The notes below the pieces were generated by a model that saw only the letters and a program-made list of their open reading frames with translations, searched no databases and was not told the DNA's origin. From Mercenaria mercenaria (taxonomy: Eukaryota; Mollusca; Bivalvia; Venerida; Veneridae), in contig NC_069362.1 in assembly GCF_021730395.1 (NCBI RefSeq), forward strand, positions 2,790,001 through 2,854,000: 64,000 nucleotides of DNA. Reading direction: 5' to 3'. A program made the position numbers and the translations under genes. Below, piece after piece: positions 59,901-64,000 of this stretch. How positions within the stretch are numbered: the stretch's first letter is position 1; each line of letters starts with the position of its first letter.

Positions 59901-61921
59901 TGTTTCACGCTAGGATACGAAACAAGTGCAGTTATCTAAACGCCGACTTGTTTAATAATCACATCAGAGAAAATCCAAACTGCGACTGCGGATCCGAAAC
60001 GGAAGACGCAGAACACTATTTCTTTAAATGCACTCGTTTTTCACATCAAAGAAGAGAACTTTTTACTAAAACAAGATTATTTCACCCACTAAGTGTCAAT
60101 AAGCTTTTATATGGCAATGATAATATTTCTATAGAAGATAACACTACTCTTTTCACAGAAGTTCAAAACTATATCAAACATACAAGACGTTTCGACAGTA
60201 CATAATGTATTTCTCATGTCCTCTTGTCATTATTACGTTACTTTGGGACAGGATGTTTGTGATTACTGGGTAGACACTCGGGGATATAGAGCAGCATATA
60301 TTTCTTTTTCTTTTCTTCTCTAGCTCAACTATAATGATTACAACCATAACTTGACTAATACTAAAATTTATTAATTATCATCGTGTAATTATTATCATAA
60401 ATACTATTATTGTTATCATTTTGTTACTACATCATCGTGTAATTATTATCATAAATACTATTATTGTTATCATTTTGTTACTACATCATCGTGTAATTAT
60501 TATCATAAATACTATTAGGGTTATCATTTTGTTACTACATTGATATCATCATCATAATATTTCCCTTCTTCTTCTTCTTCTTTTTCTTCTCCTTCATCTT
60601 TTTATCTTTGTAGTTATTATCACTTTCATATATCTTTGTATAAGGAATGCTTAATTAAACTAATACACTCGTTCATTTTTCATTTGCTATTAATGTTACG
60701 CACTTGGGAAGGGTTGACTTCTAATGTTGCAATAACTTGTAGCCCAACCCATTTGCTTTTGTTACTTATTATGTATATGTGCTATGTATTATGTGTTCAG
60801 AAGCAATAAAATATGATTAAATCAAATTAATATATAGATATTTTTCCGTATAATATAACCTCTTGCCGAGGATGATACGGCTACTAGTATATAAAATAGG
60901 ATTTACGGACTATTTTACAGTTTCAGACAATGAGTGGTAACTGTTACATGCAAAATTGTCTAAGCATGCAAGTGACCATTTTGCAGCATCCATCAAAATA
61001 AAAAGAAAAAAAAAGATCAATACAAAAGACAAATGGACTGGGAAACAATGAATACGATATTCTTTTCTGTCAGTTTAAGTAGAGATTTTGGCATATAAAA
61101 TACAGCAGTAACATAAAATAACATTAGAAATTAATTACTGAAACTGAAACTGGTTTTGATTAAACGTCTATTTCTATACAATGACATATTCGATAGCGTC
61201 ATTAAAAACAAAATATTAGTTATGCACGTGTCAATTATATAATTTTGCATGTGCGCCTAATACTTTTTGTCATTTAGATAGTAATCTCAATTATGTTAAA
61301 TCTCTGTGAAAGTTACTGATGTAATTATATCATATGTTATGTTTCATTGAAAAATATTCAGTCTTCTTGTTTCAAATCATATTTTTTTTTAAATCTGAAT
61401 TTCCTAACAAGACATGTTTCAGTAGCCGTTGCCATGGTAACGTACACCGCTACATTTCTACGACCGATCTTAAAAGTCAGGTCTTATTTTACTCAATTGT
61501 TTTAAAATAGTAAAAAAGTTTTGTATGAAGGGTTAATTACGTGTAGCAGATATTTTGAAAGATATGCCATAAAACTGAAAGATAACTAATAGAAAAGTCT
61601 TACACTCGAAGGCCACCATTGAAATTCTGAATACAGGAGGGTTGCTCCAGTTTTGATACGTGTATCATTCCTAGTTCCGGCGTTCAGCTCACACATGCCA
61701 CTTTGAGTGTCATAGGTTATTGAAAGACAAGGTTTCCTCCGAACACAAAGTTTAGCACATTGTTCGAGATCCTGTGCTTTTGCATTCCAAATCTGAGATT
61801 CACTAAGTCCTAATTGCGAAACCGTCATCTCTTCAGCATTAAAACACTGCGAATTGCCGCTTTTGAATTGCAAGATAAACGACATCAAAGATATGAACAA
61901 AGTCTTTTCAGGCAAACCCAT
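32791..61921 (-). CDS. secreted PAN/Apple - EGF-like - sushi - SRCR mosaic protein (complete, ten exons)
   Basis: Reading the minus strand, exons are 61921-61604, 57516-57408, 56400-56245, 55696-55568, 51230-51069, 48171-48001, 46154-45998, 43014-42827, 34140-33999 and 32980-32791. They total 1722 nt, exactly 573 codons plus TAG, and every junction agrees in phase. Domain order is signal peptide (residues 1-24), PAN/Apple, a five-Cys module, CCP, six-Cys EGF-like, CCP, CCP, SRCR, SRCR, and a short Gly/Ser tail. No membrane segment or GPI-type tail follows, so the product should be secreted. At least seven N-glycosylation sequons are visible (for example NDT, NAT, NGS, NTT, NGT, NIT, NCT). These domains are typical of animal recognition, complement-like and adhesion proteins; the actual ligand cannot be told. 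A missed tiny exon cannot be excluded, but the continuous phase makes it unlikely. Confidence 0.85.
33999..34140 (-). CDS. mosaic gene exon 9: SRCR domain 2, N-terminal half
   Basis: It encodes SENVKLYETDGETVLTKFAG then SYGGVCGSGWNDQATTVACR and TLNPSW. It keeps the Cys missing from domain 1 and the GW-D-A-VACR core of SRCR. Acceptor is a T-tract plus CAG, donor GGAC/GTGAGT; phase 1 in, phase 2 out, as in domain 1. Confidence 0.85.
34636..35865. mobile_element. TTAA MITE, copy 5, split by a 1.0-kb insert
   Basis: The left part runs 34636-34810 up to ACCAGTCC, and the right part resumes near 35837 with ATTAGAAATTTAGCAGGCTA, closing at TTAA. The family is otherwise about 213 bp, so roughly 1025 bp lies inside. 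Confidence 0.72.
34811..35836. mobile_element. unclassified insert within a TTAA MITE
   Basis: The edges read CTTTT on the left and ACTTTA on the right, a possible short duplication. Near the left edge is a perfect hairpin, GGAGAGGTC and its inverse six bases later. No coding frame of note. A GATGTTAATCACGTGACC motif and an AAGGCGGC motif near 35265-35295 look promoter-like. No family was recognised. Confidence 0.45.
36512..36712. repeat. degenerate 45-bp tandem array, left part
   Basis: Four or five units have GAATTCACTTGCGAAGAGGT, AACCACAATTTTAC and ATGAACCTTAA. The same unit resumes at 40939, so the array seems to have been split. Confidence 0.5.
36768..38330 (+). repeat. composite ACAAGAG elements (CCATG type holding a TGTCA-type relative)
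   Basis: The outer element starts ACAAGAGCCATGTTAGACAT (hairpin) with CCCCCCGCC, and ends GGCGGGGGGAT after CGGACGGACG runs. From 37038 an ACAAGAGTGCCAGAATGTCA unit related to 2534-3683 begins. Further right are two 130-bp units with GATAAAGGGGAATAACTC. The nesting order is inferred. Confidence 0.5.
38331..39187 (+). repeat. ACAAGAG-hairpin element, TGTCAC type, five 145-bp units
   Basis: It starts ACAAGAGCTGTCACTAATGG (hairpin TGTCAC/GTGACA). Subterminal inverse pair is AATGCCCCCG and CGGGGGCATA. The core has about five 145-bp units, each with TGACCTTGACCTTTGACCTG and AATAAGTACTATCAGCA. It ends after GAACGAACGAAC and CGGACGGAC runs. Confidence 0.65.
39640..40938 (-). mobile_element. old LINE RT fragment, interrupted by a foldback MITE
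   Basis: On the minus strand from 40938 it reads KILREKLSEMGV, then SWFTSYLANRQQIVKIN, CGVPQGSILGSILFLCYVND and the catalytic LILYADDSAI. After a break come LSLHLGKTECMLFG and EYVTYLGF. It continues as ISDRNALPSSL up to 39961, and after the MITE as LKDIKSKSSFKSALKAHLF. Several stops and shifts show age. The 5' end abuts a short tandem array. Confidence 0.78.
39736..39960. mobile_element. foldback MITE, copy 2 (inside LINE fragment)
   Basis: It shares with 17073-17345 the arm GGTTAGTGTTTATTAGTAAG and an inner unit bounded by TAGTGTTTGAAATT and its inverse (39791-39960). The second palindrome arm is missing here. Flanking LINE sequence resumes in frame on both sides, which fixes the insertion site. 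Confidence 0.7.
40939..41115. repeat. degenerate 45-bp tandem array, right part
   Basis: Units are the same as at 36512 (GAATTCACTTTCGAAGAGGT, AACCACAAT). It directly abuts the truncated end of the LINE fragment. Confidence 0.5.
41409..41660 (+). repeat. tRNA-derived SINE
   Basis: The head CCCGGTCAGTAGGTAGAAC is A-box-like and CGCGAGTTTGATCCCCG is B-box-like, about 75 bp long. A non-tRNA body follows, with an inverted pair CTGTAATACAGTTGATAAAC. Intronic in the mosaic gene. Confidence 0.55.
42827..43014 (-). CDS. mosaic gene exon 8: SRCR domain 1, C-terminal half
   Basis: It completes the Asn codon of exon 7 and reads FGGTFHKNWFD, MDNIVCTGEEEALEQCEYD and KEIALTCFEYDFA. The C-x-G-x-E-x-x-L-x-x-C motif and closing LTC are standard SRCR. 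Phase 2 in, phase 1 out at GCAG/GTAAGT. Confidence 0.85.
43203..44640 (-). repeat. tandem array of roughly 150-bp units, ACAAGAG-class, reverse orientation
   Basis: About nine units begin TCCGGTCCATAACTCTGTCA (for example 43259, 43682, 43826, 44299, 44452), each with CAAAGGTCAAGGTCACAC. A CGTCCGTCC run is at 43216-43250. CTTTCTTGT near 44628 may be the inverted start. Confidence 0.55.
44641..45997. other. intronic AT-rich DNA, nothing recognised
   Basis: Lies between mosaic exons 7 and 8. No exon, SINE or MITE signal noticed. Confidence 0.45.
45998..46154 (-). CDS. mosaic gene exon 7: SRCR domain 1, N-terminal half
   Basis: It encodes GLRLTQGPLPEMNITQHSG then YLEMFAEGEWRALTEEDW and ATKVACRKLFGS. 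This is the SRCR opening (xLRL...GxLEMxxxGEW...AxVACRxLG) but without the Cys normally following GTV or GEW. It enters in phase 1 and leaves in phase 2. Confidence 0.82.
47350..47909. mobile_element. MITE-like element with inverted ends enclosing a tRNA-derived segment
   Basis: The inverted ends are CAATCTGACTAAAGTA (left, from 47361) and TACTTTAGTCAGATTG (right, ending near 47898). The interior contains a tRNA-like unit on the minus strand at 47556-47632. It lies in the intron between mosaic exons 6 and 7. Confidence 0.6.
47556..47632 (-). repeat. tRNA-like segment (SINE head) inside the MITE-like element
   Basis: The minus strand reads GCCGGTTAGCTAAGTCGGTA then GGCACTCGCC, ending with the B-box-like AGGTTCGAGCC. 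The A-box and B-box spacing is tRNA-like, but the acceptor stem does not close convincingly. I call it tRNA-derived rather than a functional tRNA gene. Confidence 0.55.
48001..48171 (-). CDS. mosaic gene exon 6: sushi/CCP domain 3
   Basis: It encodes CGAPPVVAGATLSGDGLVRQ then YTCDNNMYLLPG, GNGTITCDVDTSTWIP and FLCG. It has four sushi Cys with the Trp before the last one. Phase 1-1, acceptor TTGTTTCAG, donor GGTG/GTAATT. No ATG-initiated frame covers it, so it is easily missed. Confidence 0.88.
48547..49946. repeat. 34-bp minisatellite, about 41 units
   Basis: The unit is GATCGTAGGCATGAAAACAT followed by GTATTTATGAAAGT. Variation is by single substitutions (GCATTT, GATAAC, AATGTGATC). Multi-unit blocks are duplicated, for example around 49203-49300 and 49370-49445. 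It lies in the intron between mosaic exons 5 and 6. There are no unique spacers. Confidence 0.85.
50121..50255 (+). repeat. tRNA-derived SINE, 5' part
   Basis: The head GCCTCAGTGGCTAAGTGGTT then AAGG is Ser/Leu-tRNA-like (A box), with GTGCGGGTTCAAACTTCG as B box. The segment ends in GAAGGTCGGTTGTTCTAC, the junction sequence also seen at 32127. Confidence 0.6.
50771..50987. mobile_element. TTAA MITE, copy 6 (diverged)
   Basis: It starts CTAACCCTTATCATGCTGG, has the TGACCAGTGTAGATCATGAT hairpin and ends GCAGGGTAAGAGCTTAA. It is more diverged than the other copies. Confidence 0.65.
51069..51230 (-). CDS. mosaic gene exon 5: sushi/CCP domain 2
   Basis: It encodes DCGAPPDVANAVVSGNTTIQ then TYQCEPGYSP, SITCTENGW and FACY. 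It has the four sushi Cys plus the typical GY and GW positions. Phase 1-1, donor TACA/GTATGT. Confidence 0.88.
51780..52609. repeat. 53-bp satellite, left block
   Basis: The unit reads TCTGTATTGGGTATGGTTCA, GATACCGAAAACACAGGGTT, GCTGGCTTTTTGA. It contains an inverted pair GGTAT/ATACC. A 213-bp higher-order period (four units plus one base) repeats from about 52115 to 52580. Confidence 0.85.
52610..54043 (+). repeat. ACAAGAG-hairpin element, TGTCAC type, about nine 145-bp units, inside the 53-bp satellite
   Basis: Same start, units and GAACGAAC/CGGACGGAC end as at 38331, but with more units. Both flanks are 53-bp satellite monomers, so the insertion point is visible and falls in an A-run, without an obvious duplication. 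Confidence 0.7.
54044..54523. repeat. 53-bp satellite, right block
   Basis: Nine more units continue after the inserted element. These mostly carry CTGGCTTTTTCATC or TTGTTC variants, and the array decays at 54523. Confidence 0.85.
54524..55567. other. intronic DNA, nothing recognised
   Basis: Between mosaic exons 4 and 5. Repeated small words such as ACATAATG and TTTTACA suggest old simple structure but no defined unit. Confidence 0.4.
55568..55696 (-). CDS. mosaic gene exon 4: six-Cys EGF-like module
   Basis: It reads HPCSDDNLCSLINGSCSANG then RCECGLYKTYDE and KECVL. The six Cys have EGF/EB-like spacing, with the C-x-C near the end. Phase 1-1 exon, acceptor TTTTCCAG, donor CTTG/GTAAG. Confidence 0.8.
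56245..56400 (-). CDS. mosaic gene exon 3: sushi/CCP domain 1
   Basis: It reads DVCPLPSWGVSNGRTVGSV then YLCGKG, NATCLPTKQW and EIVPNC. This is the four-Cys sushi pattern with the conserved Trp between Cys 3 and Cys 4. It is a symmetric phase 1-1 exon, the classic unit for domain shuffling. Confidence 0.82.
56430..56520. repeat. (ATATC)n microsatellite
   Basis: Repeats of ATATC or TATCA, with a few GTCAT variants. Just upstream of mosaic exon 3 on the minus strand, in its intron. Confidence 0.75.
57408..57516 (-). CDS. mosaic gene exon 2: small Cys-rich (degenerate EGF-like) module
   Basis: The acceptor is GTTTTAG before CTG GAT. The exon encodes DKNCYSRPCQDSEACIPGG followed by DCSYSC, giving five Cys. 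It enters in phase 0 and leaves in phase 1 at GTCC/GTAAGT. It resembles an EGF-like unit lacking the last Cys; the module name is uncertain but the exon is supported by phase on both sides. Confidence 0.7.
57570..58025. repeat. ATCC/GGAT-rich tandem region with inverted left part
   Basis: Three units of 64-68 bp begin CTATTCTACCATCCAGTTTA (57714, 57782, 57846) and are followed by looser copies. The left part (57575-57640) carries the inverse motif GATAGCGATGGTA, so the block is partly palindromic. Confidence 0.6.
58559..60205 (+). CDS. LINE reverse transcriptase, open frame of 548 codons (element 5'-truncated)
   Basis: Real RT similarity begins around residue 33 (IYKSQSGFLPGHSTVFQL). Next come DISKAFDRVWHKGL, GVPQGSVLGPLLFLIYVND, the catalytic RLFADDSSL, the thumb region, and a C-terminal zinc finger (CDCGSETEDAEHYFFKC). 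The first 30 or so residues are flanking DNA read through by chance. The frame has no stop over 1.6 kb, which suggests a fairly young insertion. The endonuclease half is absent, so this copy cannot move by itself. Confidence 0.85.
   Translation: MFAQYFTKQTILMQTDPFTDPHKTRTLIYIMSNNLIYKSQSGFLPGHSTVFQLIDIYNQICKSFDEKKATCIGFCDISKAFDRVWHKGLIFKLRQHGFSGKLIDWITHYLSNRSQKVFVNSSFSDSKELKAGVPQGSVLGPLLFLIYVNDIADSLISTTRLFADDSSLAASSSDIHEIELSLNSDLIKISEWSKQWLVTFNPTKTEAMFFSLARRQCPNLLFENTQLNFVDYHKHLGITLSKDGSWHEHISNIVKSAAKILGSMRALKFKLRRHTLNKIYIAYLRPVLEYASVVWDNCANYEKDRLEKIQLEAARIVTGLTRSVSIERLLNEIGWVSLSDRRKIQKLILIYKGRNDDLPTYLLDLFPSIVNDSNQYNLRNNADFETLARRIEIYSQSTIPSAIKLWNDLNIETRQLPTLSAFKSKLKEIFKRSQFPTFYLIGDRRYSVFHARIRNKCSYLNADLFNNHIRENPNCDCGSETEDAEHYFFKCTRFSHQRRELFTKTRLFHPLSVNKLLYGNDNISIEDNTTLFTEVQNYIKHTRRFDST
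58640..60830 (+). mobile_element. LINE, 5'-truncated, CR1/Jockey-like
   Basis: The copy begins partway into the RT domain and ends near an AATAAA at about 60806 followed by an ATTAAATCAA-type tail. It lies in the intron between exons 1 and 2 of the mosaic gene, in the opposite orientation to that gene. The 3' untranslated part contains three tandem copies of a 54-bp unit (60378-60540) and pyrimidine-rich TTC runs. The exact 5' junction was not fixed. Confidence 0.82.
60378..60540. repeat. 54-bp triplication in LINE 3' region
   Basis: Three near-identical copies of CATCGTGTAATTATTATCAT plus 34 further bases, at 60379, 60433 and 60487. Confidence 0.75.
61604..61921 (-). CDS. mosaic gene exon 1: signal peptide and PAN/Apple domain
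   Basis: The start MGLPEKTLFISLMSFILQFK is a short charged N terminus plus hydrophobic core, with likely cleavage around GNS/QC. The next 80 residues carry five Cys in PAN/Apple style, with a C-A-K-L-C-V-R-R-K-P-C cluster, LSITYDTQSGMCEL and a closing hydrophobic segment. The start ATG has A at -3 and G at +4. The exon ends in phase 0 at TCGAGT/GTAAGA. Confidence 0.8.
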
Positions 61922-63344
61922 ACTTACAATGTTAAAGTCCTTTTTTCTAAATGTTATGAAATCACACTTTCAAGTAATTTAATTAGTCAGTCATAATTTT
62001 CAGTAAAGAATGTAAATGGATGTGTCCAGACATTTGACGGTACTGTAGCTGAATACAGAATCTCGATACACGCAAGTCGTTTTCAGTGATGACGCAGGTA
62101 CCTTCTTAGGCCGTGCACATTTGTTACTCGCCACATACACTGGGTCGCTTAATAACGCATTTGTTTTAAAACTTAACAACGGAATAAAAGAATTGGAAAA
62201 TATATAAGTTAGGAAATGACAAACTAATTATTCGATGTGTCATGTTTAGAAACCGAACACAGGCTGATATAAATTTACTTCACAATTATGAAGATACGAA
62301 GGTTTTACTTAGATACAAACATTGTCATAGAAAGAAAATAAATGTAAAAAGAGATAAAGATAATTTACTAATGTAATATTGAAGAGTTTGACAGATTAGT
62401 CAATGCTGTAGAACGCCCAGCTATATGGAATGCACATGCGCATATTAAGTCTTCTCCTAAAGAAGCAGCTCTACTAAAAGCGAATAAATTATTTGCCCTG
62501 TCCTTATAAAGACCTTTATACCTATGACGACAAATATAAATGATTGATGTTCGTTCATTTAATTATAGACTGCTTAAATTTTGAATAGTTAAGTGAGCGA
62601 GAAGTTTATGAACCATATTAGTGAGTACATGGAATTCTCGTGGGTATCGTATATTGCTTACCTACGAGGTGTCAGAGCGTAGCTGGAGAAAGATGTCATT
62701 GTTGTCCGACGATGCATAGATGGACGAGTGTACGTTACACTTAAACGAAAGGGTAATTCTTATTGTTTCAAAAATAGGAAACGGATATATCATATTATAT
62801 TTTACTCCGTTGTTCTGTATAGCATCATTAATATTAAATCAAATGCATGGTTATCATGTGCTATGTAGTCACCATTTGAATATAAAAGTGTCTGGGCTAT
62901 TTAAAATGCGCGGGTGCTTTTGTATCTTTTATAAAAACGATGACAACAATTTATTCCTGATTTTAAAGTTTTATTTTCTCATTCTTTCACAATAATTTAA
63001 TCAACTGTATATAATTTACGGGTGCGTTTCAGTAATATTGCACAAAGGCATTTATTGCAAAACTGTTTGCCGCTCTTCATGTCACCTACTTTAATCTAAT
63101 GAAAATGCTTTACAAAAAATCAGTGATGAATAACATGACAAAGTTTGACACATGGAAACTAAATTGATGAAGTATCTGTAAAATTTCATAAAAATGAACA
63201 TTCATTAGAGTATTAGAATTTCAAATATTAACTATTCATGTTCTGTCGTCCAGTGACAGAGACTTCATTACTAAATGCCTTATTTCAAGCTGCTCTTCTT
63301 AATCAAAGAAGTATAAAATAATTTATTTTTATAGCTCGTTGTCC
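61922..63344. promoter_or_regulatory. 5' flank of the mosaic gene
   Basis: The promoter of the minus-strand mosaic gene should be here, unless an upstream noncoding exon lies beyond the window. The bases before the ATG (TTGTAAGT on the minus strand) resemble a splice donor but are probably coincidental. No clear TATA or CCAAT element. Confidence 0.3.
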
Positions 63345-63998
63345 TGATACAGTCACACCTGTATTAAAGACACCCGCCTGGACCCATGTTCACAAAACAT
63401 TTTTCGTTCTCAGCTAAGTTTGAGATTGAAATTTTGATAGCAAATCACTAGAATTTCAAAAACTGTGCGTTAATAATGAACTGTTATAAAACGTTTATCA
63501 ACTGAACATTTTTTAAGTATAATAAGTTAACTAATATGAAATAAGGCAATGCCTCAATCGGGAATCGTTACAGCCCATCAGTATGCCCAGAAATATGCGT
63601 TTGTTTCAATTTAAAGGTAGATTTTGGAATAAAAAGAACAATACTGCACATATTTGTACTGATATGCAAGACAGACGTTGCGGTTTGGACAAGTTATGTG
63701 GACGCTTTTTACGCACAAGGAAAAAACGTGTTTTTCCAAAAAATCCGAAGTCAGGCGCTATGTGCACGTGCCGGAAGACCACATTTTTAAATTTGATAGT
63801 ATAACTCATTCGGTATATATCCCGCGACGAAAATCGGTAGGATCGATTCCCTATCAGTGACCTCTAAAGCCCGCAGGTTCTTTTCCTATTTCAACATTTG
63901 CAGTATATTTTAACCTGTGAATAAAGACCACCTGTCCGTAAAGACCACTTTTTGCTTCTTTCAAGGGCAGTCTTTTTAGACAGGTTTTACTGTATCAA
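63345..63998. mobile_element. MITE with TGATACAGT ends
   Basis: The left end TGATACAGTCACACCTGTAT and the right end ACAGGTTTTACTGTATCA are inverse to each other, and both are followed inward by AAAGAC-type blocks. This style is known from pogo/mariner-derived elements. Part of its interior (63384-63465) matches the repeat around 30076. The right end touches the window edge. Confidence 0.6.
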
Positions 63999-64000
63999 TT

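Overview
The window looks like nuclear DNA from a bivalve mollusc, probably a venerid-type clam. It is AT-rich, with long introns and intron-rich animal genes. It also carries several repeat types familiar from bivalves: short palindromic MITEs, ACAAGAG-hairpin elements with internal tandem repeats and CGGA runs, and tRNA-derived SINEs. The species assignment is an inference from repeat style and protein similarity. No prokaryotic, viral or LTR-type feature was seen.

Host genes, left to right. (1) Positions 240-8956, minus strand: the first three coding exons of MBOAT7, the lysophosphatidylinositol acyltransferase; the gene continues off the left edge. (2) Positions 18042-21773 (minus) and 24614-27814 (plus): two complete, head-to-head alpha-tubulin genes, each 451 codons in three exons with the same intron positions and about seven amino-acid differences. 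(3) Positions 32791-61921, minus strand: a ten-exon gene for a secreted mosaic protein. I rebuilt it exon by exon: the splice sites agree in phase and the coding length is exactly 1722 nt (573 residues plus stop). Domain order is signal peptide, PAN/Apple, a small Cys-rich module, sushi/CCP, EGF-like, CCP, CCP, SRCR, SRCR. I do not recognise this architecture as a named protein. It is the most interesting host gene here, with the make-up of a secreted recognition or adhesion protein.

Mobile DNA fills most of the rest. Three LINEs are present: a near full-length but broken one with an L1-like ORF1 and a (TTCTG)n tail (12742-17066); a 5'-truncated one with a 548-codon open RT frame inside an intron of the mosaic gene (about 58640-60830); and an old fragment (39640-40938) cut by a foldback MITE. 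There are two palindromic MITE families: one flanked by TTAA (piggyBac-like), the other by 4-bp target duplications of the form ANNT. Their central hairpins resemble each other. A third group starts ACAAGAG plus a hairpin, has subterminal inverted repeats and internal tandem arrays, and looks Helentron/HINE-like. Several elements sit inside one another, which gives relative ages.

Tandem arrays include a 34-bp minisatellite (48547-49946), a 53-bp satellite (51780-54520) split by one ACAAGAG element, 145-bp arrays (38331-39187 and 52610-54043) dense in DR1-type nuclear-receptor half-sites, and a roughly 150-bp array at 43203-44640.

All exon boundaries were read by eye from GT/AG sites, reading frame and family resemblance. 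No alignment or search was run.
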